A DNA stretch of 45,141 nt from a virus (IMGVR_UViG_3300037089_000136:1-45141), one strand, 5' to 3'; positions 22,473 to 32,385 are shown, counted from the stretch's first letter. Notes: generated by a model from the sequence alone, not told the origin. Numbers and translations are program-made.

Positions 22473-22748
22473 TTGCAGGCCTTACGGCATGTCCTTCGCG
22501 ACTCGAATCGGATCGGCGTCCAGTTCCTCTTCACCGATCTCGATGTGGGGTTGACGTTTTTGGCTGTCGCGGCCACTTCAGGAAGCCTTGAAACCACGAG
22601 CCGAAATTGGAAAAATGCGCGGAAAGCGCATGATGCCGTCCTTCACTTATTGCAGGGCCTCACACCCACCGAAGAAGAACTTCAGTCCATCAATGAGAAA
22701 TTGGCCGCGTTGCGATTAAGGCTCCAAGCAGTCGGTGAAAGATTCTAG
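22473..22748 (+). CDS. plus-strand gene in a minus-strand genome (moron-like), Acidobacteria-type family
   Basis: The only supported rightward gene. The coding core RIGVQFLFTDLDVGLTFLAVA, then SGSLETTSRNWKNARKAHDAVLHLL and EEELQSINEKLAALRLRLQAVG, reads as a compact all-helical protein of ~90 aa. I recall such proteins as a frequent small hypothetical family in Acidobacteriota. No ATG is well placed: a TTG at 22473 with GAGG upstream is my choice, and the frame is open upstream to an ATG at 22299. It converges on the tail fibre stop (19 bp away) and diverges from the lysis cluster. Its orientation and autonomous placement suggest a moron transferred from a host. Confidence 0.62.
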   Translation: MQALRHVLRDSNRIGVQFLFTDLDVGLTFLAVAATSGSLETTSRNWKNARKAHDAVLHLLQGLTPTEEELQSINEKLAALRLRLQAVGERF

Positions 22749-22767
22749 TTGGGCACTGACCTGCTAC

Positions 22768-24909
22768 CTATGGATTGGAGTACAGCAGGATGTAGCCTGC
22801 GGTCACGCCAGCGGGGTTCTTGACCTTGAGCATTCCCGACCATCCAGAGGGACTGCTCGCGCCCACGATCTCCGCGAAGCGATACCCGTTGCCGGTGCCG
22901 CCAGCGATGATCAACTCACCGCCCGCAGTCACCTCGAGGAGCGTGTGGTCCGCGAGCGGAGAGCCAGGCCCGCGCACCTTGAACGGCGACTCGCTGGTGT
23001 CCTTGCCCACCACCAGGAGCGCGCCGCAGGCCACTCCCGCCGCGACCGGCGCGGTTTGGTATCCCCACGTGCGCGCGTATGCCTTCTTCGGATCGTTGCC
23101 CTGCTGGAGGCACGCGCCCCATGCATGGAACGCGAGCCCGGTGGTCCATCCATCCGTGTAATGGCCGATGGCCAACCAGAGCGACGTTGCGCCCCCGGTC
23201 ATCGTGCCGGTCACCTTGAACCGCTGCCACGTGGTCGTGAGCGTCACTGAGGTGGGGCCGACCAGCCACGTGGTCCAGCCGTTGTCGAGGATGCCGAGCG
23301 AGACGGTCATCGTTCCAGACGGAACCTTGAGCCAGACGTAAAACGTGTACTGGCCGTTCGCCACGAGGCCCGCGACGTTCTGCCGGATCAGGCCAGCCCC
23401 GCCACTGGCGGTTACCGTGTCGGCTGTCTGGTTGCCATCGGGCGCGACCACCGTGTTGGCGGTCGCCGTACACGTGCCGCCGTTCTTGTCCCACGTGCCG
23501 ACGCTGAAGTCTTCGGAGTACTTCAGCATGTTCTCGTACGGCCCGCCGACCGTCTGGAACGCGCCGCACTCGACGGACTGGAGATGAGAATCCAGGAACG
23601 CCCACAGGCTGTTGGCGGCGGCGTACGCGAAGTTCGCGCCGCCCGAGCCATCGCGCAGCACCACAGTGCTGGCGGTCGCGGCTGCGGTCGCGTCGGTGAT
23701 CTGCGACGACGTGTGCGTGTGCGAGGACGCAGCCTTGCCCGCGAGGTCCGACACCAAGCCGGTGATGTCTGCCTCGGCGTGCGTGTGCGAGATCGCTGCT
23801 TTGGCCGCGAGGTCCGCTACCAGGCCGGTGATGTTCGCCTCGCTGTGCGTGTGAGAGAGCGCGGCCTTACCCGCCAGATCCGTCGTGAGGCTCGTCACGT
23901 CGGCTTCCGCGTGGACGTGCGCCGGGACGGACGCGAGCGCGACGGTGACGTTCACGCGGTCGCTCACCGGCACGTCCAGGAAGGTCAGGCCGATGTTCGC
24001 GCCTTGGATCAGGTTCAACGCGCGCCGGGTTCCGACCGCCGCGCCGCTATTCTGGATCGTGAACGGCAGCGATCCGGCAGTAATGTCGGACGCGGTGTGT
24101 GTGTGGCTGGGCAGGTCGCCAGCCAGGAGCGACGCGCCAGCCGTGATGCGTCCCTTCTGGTCCACGGTGGTCTTCGTGTACGTGCCGGGAGTGACTGCCG
24201 TGTCCGCGAGCGATACGACGCCACCGGCGACCGCCAGTCCACCGACCACGTCGATCTGGACAATGCCCTTGGCGGCGGTCGTGGCGTCCGGATAAGAGAA
24301 CGCGCCGAAGGTCTGGCCCGCCGCGAAGTCGATAACTGCGTCCATCGCGAGATGGTTGCTGCCGTTGAGCGCGATCCCGAGGTCGCCGGAGTTGTCCTGC
24401 TTACGCCACTTGATCCCGCCAGCGTTGGGCAGGCGCACCAGCCCCGTGCCAGCCTTCGTCCCCGACCCGAATTCGGCGCCGTCCTGGAGGGTCTTCAGGC
24501 CGGTGATGGTGACCGCGCCGTTCTTGAGAACGTAGTTCCGCCCCGCCGCCGTCCCGATCTCGTTCTCGATAGCCAGGACCGCCGACTGGAGGGCGGTGAT
24601 GAAGCCTGCGACCATGTTCGCCTTCACAGCCACGCCGTTGTTGTGGGCGGCGGCTGCGGTCCCGAATGCACCACGCACGCAGCCGGTGAACTGCGCGCCG
24701 GTCTTGGCGGCGTACACGATCAGTTCGTCATCGAGCGAGAGGATACCGTACGTCGCGGCAAACCCTCCGGTCGTGGTCGCGACGGTGATCGCGGAATCGC
24801 CAATCAGCACGGCGACCGTTGCCGTCGTCTCCAGCGGCTTTGTGGAGAACGCATCGACCGGCGAATACAGGCTGGCCGCGCCGTCGATGGCACCAGGATA
24901 ATTAGACAT
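22768..24909 (-). CDS. tail fibre with SHTH repeats
   Basis: A 713-aa tail fibre. The N-terminal ~130 residues probably attach to the tail tip. Residues ~273-405 hold the repeats: SHTHTASDITAG, then units of the form S/A-H-x-H-x-E-A-x-[IV]-T-x-L-x-x-D-L-A-x-K-A-A (about 20 residues each). Closely spaced His-x-His motifs are known to bind metal ions in trimeric fibre shafts of phages such as T4. The C-terminal ~300 residues contain a carbohydrate-binding-like beta-sandwich (NMLKYSEDFSVGTWDKNG...QNVAGLVANGQYTFYVWLK) and would contact the host surface. The ATG at 24909 has GAGGG upstream and overlaps the preceding gene by 8 bp. Confidence 0.88.
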   Translation of the reverse strand: MSNYPGAIDGAASLYSPVDAFSTKPLETTATVAVLIGDSAITVATTTGGFAATYGILSLDDELIVYAAKTGAQFTGCVRGAFGTAAAAHNNGVAVKANMVAGFITALQSAVLAIENEIGTAAGRNYVLKNGAVTITGLKTLQDGAEFGSGTKAGTGLVRLPNAGGIKWRKQDNSGDLGIALNGSNHLAMDAVIDFAAGQTFGAFSYPDATTAAKGIVQIDVVGGLAVAGGVVSLADTAVTPGTYTKTTVDQKGRITAGASLLAGDLPSHTHTASDITAGSLPFTIQNSGAAVGTRRALNLIQGANIGLTFLDVPVSDRVNVTVALASVPAHVHAEADVTSLTTDLAGKAALSHTHSEANITGLVADLAAKAAISHTHAEADITGLVSDLAGKAASSHTHTSSQITDATAAATASTVVLRDGSGGANFAYAAANSLWAFLDSHLQSVECGAFQTVGGPYENMLKYSEDFSVGTWDKNGGTCTATANTVVAPDGNQTADTVTASGGAGLIRQNVAGLVANGQYTFYVWLKVPSGTMTVSLGILDNGWTTWLVGPTSVTLTTTWQRFKVTGTMTGGATSLWLAIGHYTDGWTTGLAFHAWGACLQQGNDPKKAYARTWGYQTAPVAAGVACGALLVVGKDTSESPFKVRGPGSPLADHTLLEVTAGGELIIAGGTGNGYRFAEIVGASSPSGWSGMLKVKNPAGVTAGYILLYSNP

Positions 24910-27900
24910 TGAGCTTGCCCTCGTTGGCCTTGAACCGGTTGAACGCGCCGCCTGCGGGCGCCACCACATCGACGGCCGTGGCCACCTCCACAGCACGCGC
25001 TATGTTCGGCTTGTGGTACAGCGCCGTCGTCGCGGTCGCCTGTACCCACGCCTCCAATGGCACCGCCCTGCTGTTAAGACAGAACTGATCGAACGCCCAG
25101 AAGGACATCGAGTAGAGCTTCGCCTGCTTCCACAATCCGTATGCCTGCGACAGCGGCGGGTCCGGAGGCCCGTACAACCCAGCGAGATACATGCACTCAG
25201 ATGCTGGCCGTCCCAGGGTCTTGTTGGCGTACGACACCGTCTGGCCCATCAGAGTCGCGTTCTTCTGCCAGACGTCGTAATCGAATCCCTCGCACCGGAA
25301 GTACTTGATCCCGTACGAGGAGGTCTTCCACTCGTTGGGCAGGTTGACGTACATCAGCAGACCCCGGTAGGCCGCATTCGGAGACGGCTTCCCCTGGTTC
25401 GCATCGAGAGGCCACAGGCACTCGAAGACCGCAGCCGGGTGGTAGGAGCGAACGTAAGAAATCACGTCCTGGCAGTAAGCCCAGATCCGATCCCGCAGGA
25501 AAGACGCGGTCTCGTTCGGGTGCGCCGGATCGCCAGCCGGATCAGCGGTATTGGAAGTGAACGGCCAAATCTGGTGACCCTTCGCCGTTGCGAATGCGCT
25601 GATCGTTTCCTGGTCATAGAAGGGCATACCGCCCTGCGCGTCGAGAGCGCGGTTGTCGAAGTACCACCACTGCGTCTCACCGAACTGAAGCACCACGGGC
25701 AGGCCCGCCGCCGCGATCTGGTCGGCGCACTCCTTGTACATCTGGCGCAGGTAGTTCCGGACGCGCGTGCCGAAGTGCATCTGGTACGAGGGCACGTCCA
25801 GGAACACGTCATTGCCAGCCGTCACGACGCCGCCCGAATAGCGCAGATACTTGGCGCGCATCGCGGCCGGAGGATTGTAGACTTCCATCGAGAACGCGAA
25901 CGACGCCTTGATGCCCGCCGATTGGAATTGGCCGGCAAGGTCGCGAATCCAATTGCGCGCACCCTCCGTCATGACCGGCGATACAGAATCGAGCAGTTCC
26001 CAATCGCCCTCCGTGCCCGCCACGCCGAGGTGATCGGTGAGCGTCAGCGTCACGGAGTTGGGCGTGCCGACCGCGACGGGGGAGAACGTGTAGCTTGGTG
26101 CCTTGGATTGAATCCGGAGAGTCGTGCTCGACCCGAAGTTATCGTCTGCCCACACGCCAGAGAACATCCCGTTGATGGTTGCGCGCATCTGCGAGACGAT
26201 GGACTGGAGCGTCTCGCCGTAACCGATGGCATGCGATACGGTCGTCCCGCCAATCGAGAGCGACACCACGTTGCCCCCTGCTGGCGTGCCGGAGAACGCG
26301 ACCGTGGCGTACGGATAGGAAGCGCCGGTCCTCTGCCGCTTGTTGTTCCAGAACACACCCATGTACACGTCGGCGTGGCCCTTGAACCCGAGCTTCTGGA
26401 GCTGCCAGAGGTGCCAAGCCGGAGGCTTCTTGTATCCGTGGTCGGTGTCGAAGTCGATGGCGAGCGAGACGTCAGTGTAGGTCTTGGGCGCGTCCGGAAC
26501 GTCCTGCGGGACAAGCGGCCAGAGGTAGTCGAAGTAAAAGTAGTACCCGCTGCTGGCTGCGTTCTTGTCGTACAGAGCGGTGATCGTGACTGCGTGGTTG
26601 CCCGCCGCCACGTTGCCGCGCACCTTCAGATTCGCGATGGTGCCGCCGTACTCGTTCAGATAGAGGTCGTGGTCGCTGGTGACACCGTCCACGGACACCC
26701 GGATCTTGCCGCAGTCCGTGTTGAGGAACGTGCCCACGTAAAGATCGTGCTGCGCCGCCTGAGAATAGGAAAACGCGACCTTCCGCACGTCGCCCGCGTT
26801 GCTGGGGGCCGTCCGTGTCGCGTGTCCCATGCTCCACCACTGCGAAGGCCAACCGACCGTGCCGTATTTGTAGTCCTCCCAAAAGCCGGTGTACTTGCAC
26901 CGCCCATCCGACTCCTCGATCCGCGCCGCCGCGCCGCCAACCTTGAGGCTGGCGTCGCCCGTGATCGCGATGTTCGAGATGGCTGCGCTCCATTCCACAT
27001 CCGAAGAGAACCCGCTCTTTGGCGAGACCTTCTTCATCCGGACGCCAGCCAGCCAGGGCCGTGCCGTCGTGCCTTCGTACCCGCGTTGCACCGTGACCTG
27101 TCCGGTCGCCGTGGCCACTAGCAGCAATCGCTCCTCGTTGGTCGCGTCTCCGATGAAGTACTGCCCGCCCGTAAGTTGAGACACGTCGTCCACAGACCAC
27201 ACCGTCGCCGCCGCATTCACGCCTGCCGTGAGGAAGCACCCGTCCTGCAACTCCGCTTCGGTCGATTCGAACCGTGGCGCGAAGACCATATAAATCTTTC
27301 GGCAGTTGCTCGTCGGAACGCTCGCGCTGTTCTTGTCCGTGAGGGCGTTGAACGGAATGCTGATGTGATACTTCGTGTCGTTGTCGCCGCCCGCGAACTG
27401 GACGCTGGCTCCGTTGCCTTCGGTCCACTGGAAACCCTGGTTGAGGGGGTCCTCAACGCCACCCTTGGTGCGCCCGTGCGCCACGACAATGCGGTCCAGG
27501 TTGCCGAGCTTCCCGTACCGGGACGTGGCGCCCGTTGCTGCCTTGAACGAGAGCTTGATGCCGAGCGAGATGTCGAGGGTGGCCACGATCACACCGGTCT
27601 GGTCTGGACCGAATCGGCCGGCAACCGTGTCGCCGGTCGTGTTGATCAGCGCCATGAGCTTTTGAACGAGGTCGAAATACCTACTCTTTCGGGTCACGTA
27701 CGAACCGGCAGGATGCCCGACCTTCACCAGGCCCACCAGCGTCGCGCCCACGCCAGCCAGCACGATAGTTTCCTCGTTGGTCCCGGTACGTTCTACATAC
27801 ACCGGACAGCCCGCGTAAAAGCCCGTAGTGTCAATGACGGTCATGCTCACGTCGTCTGGAGCAACCGAGGATGTAAGTTGGGTTTCCACGCGGACGTCGG

Positions 27901-28414
27901 TGCTGGTCACCGTGTAACGCGTGTCGCGGAAATACAGCGTGAGCCAATCGATTCCCCCGTCGAAGTTCTCGTCGCCGGTGATGTGGACAACCGCGCTCGC
28001 GGGCGTCTCCGCACCGCTTACCACGGTCGCGTGGTCCAGCAACCGGACCTCGTGGATGTTCGTCCCGCCGCCGACGCCGCATTCGAATGTGAGCGAGTCC
28101 CACGAGACGGACGGATACTTGGCGGCGTCGAGGCGCATCGCACCATCGAGCGTGTGGTCGTACTCGATATCGAACGCCAGGGTGAGGCCGGAGAGATCCG
28201 TGCGCGGCAGGTGCCTCAAGCGCAGGTGGTTGTAGTAATCGTACGCGTTGTACAGGCCGAGGACCGCGAAGTCTTCTGCCGCCTGGAAGATGCCGGAGAT
28301 GGACACACCTGTCGCGGACGCATCGTGGAGCGTCGTCGTGGCGGCGCGACCGGCGAAGCCCTGCGTCTGGAAGTTCCGGCGCGGGTCGAAGATCGCAAGA
28401 GCTTCTGTGGCCAT
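24902..28414 (-). CDS. large tail protein with putative glycoside-hydrolase-like domain
   Basis: A 1170-aa virion protein between the hub and the fibre. The first ~700 residues are beta-rich and include typical tail-module motifs (ERTGTNEETIVLAGVG, GDATNEERLLLVA, QVTVQRGYEGTTA). Residues ~790-1130 look like a TIM-barrel glycosidase: GIKASFAFSMEVYNPP (~840), LPVVLQFGETQWWYFDN (~911), KGHQIWPFTSN, FECLWPLDAN (~998) and SMSFWAFDQF (~1103), with Glu residues at strand ends as candidate catalysts. The enzymatic role is inference. It may degrade host surface polysaccharide. No recognisable Shine-Dalgarno; the gene starts 2 bp after the hub stop and may be coupled to it. Confidence 0.75.
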   Translation of the reverse strand: MATEALAIFDPRRNFQTQGFAGRAATTTLHDASATGVSISGIFQAAEDFAVLGLYNAYDYYNHLRLRHLPRTDLSGLTLAFDIEYDHTLDGAMRLDAAKYPSVSWDSLTFECGVGGGTNIHEVRLLDHATVVSGAETPASAVVHITGDENFDGGIDWLTLYFRDTRYTVTSTDVRVETQLTSSVAPDDVSMTVIDTTGFYAGCPVYVERTGTNEETIVLAGVGATLVGLVKVGHPAGSYVTRKSRYFDLVQKLMALINTTGDTVAGRFGPDQTGVIVATLDISLGIKLSFKAATGATSRYGKLGNLDRIVVAHGRTKGGVEDPLNQGFQWTEGNGASVQFAGGDNDTKYHISIPFNALTDKNSASVPTSNCRKIYMVFAPRFESTEAELQDGCFLTAGVNAAATVWSVDDVSQLTGGQYFIGDATNEERLLLVATATGQVTVQRGYEGTTARPWLAGVRMKKVSPKSGFSSDVEWSAAISNIAITGDASLKVGGAAARIEESDGRCKYTGFWEDYKYGTVGWPSQWWSMGHATRTAPSNAGDVRKVAFSYSQAAQHDLYVGTFLNTDCGKIRVSVDGVTSDHDLYLNEYGGTIANLKVRGNVAAGNHAVTITALYDKNAASSGYYFYFDYLWPLVPQDVPDAPKTYTDVSLAIDFDTDHGYKKPPAWHLWQLQKLGFKGHADVYMGVFWNNKRQRTGASYPYATVAFSGTPAGGNVVSLSIGGTTVSHAIGYGETLQSIVSQMRATINGMFSGVWADDNFGSSTTLRIQSKAPSYTFSPVAVGTPNSVTLTLTDHLGVAGTEGDWELLDSVSPVMTEGARNWIRDLAGQFQSAGIKASFAFSMEVYNPPAAMRAKYLRYSGGVVTAGNDVFLDVPSYQMHFGTRVRNYLRQMYKECADQIAAAGLPVVLQFGETQWWYFDNRALDAQGGMPFYDQETISAFATAKGHQIWPFTSNTADPAGDPAHPNETASFLRDRIWAYCQDVISYVRSYHPAAVFECLWPLDANQGKPSPNAAYRGLLMYVNLPNEWKTSSYGIKYFRCEGFDYDVWQKNATLMGQTVSYANKTLGRPASECMYLAGLYGPPDPPLSQAYGLWKQAKLYSMSFWAFDQFCLNSRAVPLEAWVQATATTALYHKPNIARAVEVATAVDVVAPAGGAFNRFKANEGKLNV

Positions 28415-28416
28415 GT

Positions 28417-31400
28417 TCAGGTCTGAATGACGAGCGTCAGATCGCTACCGGGGTCCGGGCTGGCGACCGCAAGGATATCGAACGCGAGGCTGTCGCCCTC
28501 GTTGAGGATCGTCGTCGGCCAGATCGTCGGACGCACGCTGGCACCGATCAGATGATTCTTCGTGAAGACCGCAGTGAACGTCTGCGCGGCCTGGTTTGCG
28601 GCGGTCACCTCGACGTACTCCTCGTCCGCTGCGCCCAGATTGACGTGAACGAACTCGCCCACATCGAAGCCGAGGCGGGTCGCGCCGTACGACGCGGTCG
28701 TCACCGTCTGGCTGGGACCGGCAGTGATCGCCTGCGTGATGATGATGCCGAAGTCGTTGTAGGGCAAGCGGCGCGTGGCAGGCTTCCCGTAGCCCGCGTC
28801 CACGAGGAAGTCGTATGTGTTCTTGTAGCCACCGGGGAGCTTCTGCGCGATCCCCATGAACTCCAGGTTCTCCCATGTCCCGCCGTCGTCCCGCGAGACT
28901 TTCACGAGGTACGCGCTCTGGCCGTCCGTGGTCGGCGTCTGGACGTACGCATAGATGCACCGGATCGACGCGCTGTCGTGGACGCGCATCGGGATCACCA
29001 CGTTGTCCGCAACCGCGAGCGCGCCGGGGATCTGGAACGTGTAGGCGCCACCGTTGCACGTCCGGTTGCCAGGCATGAAAGGCTCGCTATGGTGGCCCAT
29101 CGGGATCGTGGTGTATAGCCCGTACCCGAAGTTGTTCGCGACGCCGACGACCGCCGCGACGACGCAGACGGAGGGAAGCTTTGCCTCGATCCGCGCCGGG
29201 AGTCCCGGCGTCCGGAAGAATCCCTTCTTGACGCTGTAGGTGAACGTCTTCGAGTCCAGTTTGAAGAACCGGATGCCCGCCGCGTGCGGGCACCGGAGCG
29301 TTTCGAACGATGCATAGCTGGCCGGTTCGCCAGCCCAGTAACGCTGGAACTGGAAGCTGCCGGAGGGGACCACGTCCCCGTCGCTGCCGGGGCCGACGAT
29401 CTGCGCGCACTCGTACGACCGCCTGCCCGCGTTGTTCGGGTCCGCAGCCTCGTCGTTGAACACCACGAAGTCACCCACCTTGAAGACGCGCGCCGTCGCG
29501 GGATTCATCGTACAAGCCACGGTCAACGGATCGGCGTCTTTGCCGACTGCGGCGTCAATGCTGGCCCACAGGTCAACCGCCAACTCGTCCACATAGAACA
29601 GCAACATCGTGACCTCGTGCGCGCTCACGATGTTCATATTCCCTGCGTCGTCTGGAAGCACCTGCATGTCGTCCAGAACGAACGTCCCGTAGTCGGAGAG
29701 CTTCGGCGTACCGATGACGTCGCCGGGAGGTCCGGTGTCGTAAAGGATCTCTTCCGGCACCGGCGTGGGCACCATGTCGGCGGGCTTCGGGCCAGCGACG
29801 AGATCGTACATGCTGTCCGTGGTCGTGCGTCCCTGCACGTCGATGCTGAAGTCCTTGTTCAGCCGCCAGGACGCCAGTCGGAACTCTCCGGACCCACTGG
29901 GCATATCTGCGGTGGTCATCGAGCAGACCATTCCCGGTTCCGTGTTGAGCGCGAGCACCGTGGTCTTGAACCCGATCTGGCGCGCCGCTTTCCACTCCGC
30001 GGCAGACGTGCCACCCAACTCTTCGCGCAGCCTCGTACTCACGATCCGCGCTGCCTGACTCTTGGTGGAAGTGCCGGAGAGGTTGACGCTGGACTTCAGG
30101 AACATCGGACCCGCGCCGCCGCCGATTTGCGTGGCGTGGTCGATATCGTAGACCGCCACGCTGTTGTTCACGAACGCGAAGTCCTGGTCCGCGAAATTGG
30201 CTGTGAGGTGATTGAACGACGGCTTGAGCGGAGCCAGTTGAAGGCTGCGGAACAGGATGTTGCCGTCCGTGAACGCCTCGACCGCGGACGAGTTCTCGCG
30301 GACGCCGATGCGGATCTTGCCGAAGGAGAAGGTGTAATAGCCGAGGCAGTTCATCAGCACTTCCTGGAGCCAGTCCCGGAGTGGCTTCTCCTCCTGGAGC
30401 GTGCCACGGAAGGCGAACTGCGTCTCGCTGCCCACGCCGACCATCTTGGTAACGCTGTCGTTGCAGATCGTGGCAGCGTCGAGCGCGGCTTGCACGTCGA
30501 AGTAGGTCTCTGCGGTGTTCAACTGTGCGGTGGTGGCGTCCGCGCCCAGCCGGAGCCCGCGCGCACGGAGCAGCATGTTGATGGCGATCCAAACCGGATT
30601 GGTGAGCGCAGGTCCGTACGTCCGGACGCCGAGGCTGGTCCACACCCAACCGCGCATGCCCTGCTGGACCGTCGCGATCATCGCGTGGTCGCCAGGCTTC
30701 GAGAGTTGGAGCCCCTTCGAGTCGGACCTGCGGATTACGATGAACGCCGTGCCCGCCGCGAAGTTGTCCTTGTACGTGGAGTTGCCGGAGTAGACCTTGC
30801 GGAAGTCGCCGCCCGTGGTGTTGCCGGATTGGTCGAGTGAGAAGAAGTCGGTCGCTCCAGCCGGGTCGTCGCCCAAGCAGGTCCGGAGGCCGAGGCTATT
30901 GGCCGGAAAGCCGTGGTGCGCCTGCCCGTCGAGCGTGTGGCCCACCAGCGTCTCCGCTGTACCGTCGCCGTCCTTGTCCTCGTAGTGCGTGGGCGTGTAC
31001 GCCACGAGCGGTCCTTCGCCCACGATGCCCAACGCCTCGTAAAAGTCGCTCTCGTCCCGTCCCGCCGCGACCTTGCAATTCACCGGCATGTCGGTGTCGG
31101 TGTACACCTCCGCGAGTACTTGGTCGTAAATCGAATCTGCAACGAGCGACACGCTGGTGATGTTCGACCGGCCAAAGCCCCACACGCCGGTCGAGTTGTC
31201 CTTGATCCGGACGCCTTGCGGTTCGGCCAGGATCGCGCCGTAGTACTTCTTCATCCCGTGCGCGAGGCACCCGTTCGGCGTGTCGTAGTTCTTATCGCAC
31301 TTGCTGGCGTCGGCAGTCGGGAAGTGAACCAGATCGAGCGCGCCGTGGCCAGCGTACGGGCACGCTTGGGAGTTGAACGCCTTCCAGCACGTGCGGGAGA

Positions 31401-32271
31401 TCTTGCGCGTCGGGTAGGGGAGGTTCAGTTCGTATAAGCCGTCCGACGCCGTGATCTTGAACTCCGGACCAGCATCCAGCGACCAGTTGACGATGTCGCC
31501 CTTCCACAGATCCAGCTTGACGCCCTGCCCCACGTGGAACAGCGAGAACGAAATCGCCGCGCGGTACAGGTCCACGTCGTTCGCGAGGTCGCGCATCACA
31601 CGGTCGGCGTTCCCGAACGTGAATGCGGCGTCGTCGGACTCGTTGCCCATGCTCTGCGAGATGCCATCGAAGTCGATCAGGCGTGCTTGGTAGAGTTGCC
31701 CGCCCACCGTGCAACGGCGGTCGGACAGATAGATCGCTGGGTAACCGGCCTGGAGAGGCTGGATCTTGACCAGCGGGATGACCTGTTGGACCTGGGAGAG
31801 CAGAGCGGTCTGCAAACCGCCAGAAGGGAACCGCGTCACCGTCGAGTTGAGCGTGTACGTCGGGTTCCCCGAGGGGATCTCGACCAGCGTCACGCCGACC
31901 GAGCACACCCAATCCGCGACCATCTGCCAGGAGAGAGGCTCGTTGGCGAACCGGCAGGTCGTCGCGGTCGTCCCGTTGCCGTCGTCGTTCGGCGCGTTGT
32001 ACGTGAACGCGCCGAGCGGCCCGTACTTCGACTCCCAGAAGTTCCGGAGCGAGAGGCGTTGGGTGTCGTTCATCCACGTGCGCCGCACGGTGAACCGGCG
32101 CGCGCCGGTGCCCAGCAGGAACCGTTGCTCGATCTTCGCGTTGCCGGTCCCGAACTGGTGGATGGCCACGTCCGGATGGTTGGCGCGCCCGTACGGGTAC
32201 TCGGGGATGATCGGGAACGTGCCGGAGGCTGCGATATCCGGAACGGTGATGTTGCCGATTTGGTCAGGCAT
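28417..32271 (-). CDS. tail tip/central hub protein, fused lambda L-like and J-like modules
   Basis: A 1284-aa baseplate hub. Residues 1-170 resemble minor tail protein N-termini (ASGTFPIIPEYPYGRANHP, then HQFGTGNAKIEQRFLLGTG). Residues ~180-350 match the DUF2163/gpL type (RRCTVGGQLYQARLIDFDG). They carry four cysteines, C295, C304, C325 and C335. The C-x8-C spacing equals that reported for the [4Fe-4S]-binding lambda gpL. The rest (~350-1284) is gpJ-like, beta-rich with fibronectin-like parts. The start at 32271 has no Shine-Dalgarno, and a 147-bp gap with a strong hairpin precedes it. It should form the tail tip that closes the tube and holds the fibres. Confidence 0.85.
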   Translation of the reverse strand: MPDQIGNITVPDIAASGTFPIIPEYPYGRANHPDVAIHQFGTGNAKIEQRFLLGTGARRFTVRRTWMNDTQRLSLRNFWESKYGPLGAFTYNAPNDDGNGTTATTCRFANEPLSWQMVADWVCSVGVTLVEIPSGNPTYTLNSTVTRFPSGGLQTALLSQVQQVIPLVKIQPLQAGYPAIYLSDRRCTVGGQLYQARLIDFDGISQSMGNESDDAAFTFGNADRVMRDLANDVDLYRAAISFSLFHVGQGVKLDLWKGDIVNWSLDAGPEFKITASDGLYELNLPYPTRKISRTCWKAFNSQACPYAGHGALDLVHFPTADASKCDKNYDTPNGCLAHGMKKYYGAILAEPQGVRIKDNSTGVWGFGRSNITSVSLVADSIYDQVLAEVYTDTDMPVNCKVAAGRDESDFYEALGIVGEGPLVAYTPTHYEDKDGDGTAETLVGHTLDGQAHHGFPANSLGLRTCLGDDPAGATDFFSLDQSGNTTGGDFRKVYSGNSTYKDNFAAGTAFIVIRRSDSKGLQLSKPGDHAMIATVQQGMRGWVWTSLGVRTYGPALTNPVWIAINMLLRARGLRLGADATTAQLNTAETYFDVQAALDAATICNDSVTKMVGVGSETQFAFRGTLQEEKPLRDWLQEVLMNCLGYYTFSFGKIRIGVRENSSAVEAFTDGNILFRSLQLAPLKPSFNHLTANFADQDFAFVNNSVAVYDIDHATQIGGGAGPMFLKSSVNLSGTSTKSQAARIVSTRLREELGGTSAAEWKAARQIGFKTTVLALNTEPGMVCSMTTADMPSGSGEFRLASWRLNKDFSIDVQGRTTTDSMYDLVAGPKPADMVPTPVPEEILYDTGPPGDVIGTPKLSDYGTFVLDDMQVLPDDAGNMNIVSAHEVTMLLFYVDELAVDLWASIDAAVGKDADPLTVACTMNPATARVFKVGDFVVFNDEAADPNNAGRRSYECAQIVGPGSDGDVVPSGSFQFQRYWAGEPASYASFETLRCPHAAGIRFFKLDSKTFTYSVKKGFFRTPGLPARIEAKLPSVCVVAAVVGVANNFGYGLYTTIPMGHHSEPFMPGNRTCNGGAYTFQIPGALAVADNVVIPMRVHDSASIRCIYAYVQTPTTDGQSAYLVKVSRDDGGTWENLEFMGIAQKLPGGYKNTYDFLVDAGYGKPATRRLPYNDFGIIITQAITAGPSQTVTTASYGATRLGFDVGEFVHVNLGAADEEYVEVTAANQAAQTFTAVFTKNHLIGASVRPTIWPTTILNEGDSLAFDILAVASPDPGSDLTLVIQT

Positions 32272-32343
32272 TGGTCAAGGAACGCGTTGGTTGGAAGTCG
32301 ATATGGTTGGCTGGCTCACGCGCACAGGGCGCGTTAGGCGCGC

Positions 32344-32385
32344 CGGAGGCCTCCCAGTGGTCGCCAACTACCACCGGAGCCTCCG
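32344..32385 (-). other. long hairpin upstream of the hub gene
   Basis: CGGAGGC (32344-32350) pairs with GCCTCCG (32379-32385), and the inner GTGGT and ACCAC also pair, giving about 16 stacked pairs with small bulges around an 8-nt loop. No U-tract follows on either strand. It lies in the only sizeable gap within the tail operon. Probable roles are an RNA processing or stability element setting the dose of downstream tip proteins, or a weak terminator. Confidence 0.45.

Noticed and set aside
23690-24100. CRISPR-like repeat array
   Set aside because: The repeats are in-frame SHTH repeats of the tail fibre, diverged and without unique spacers.
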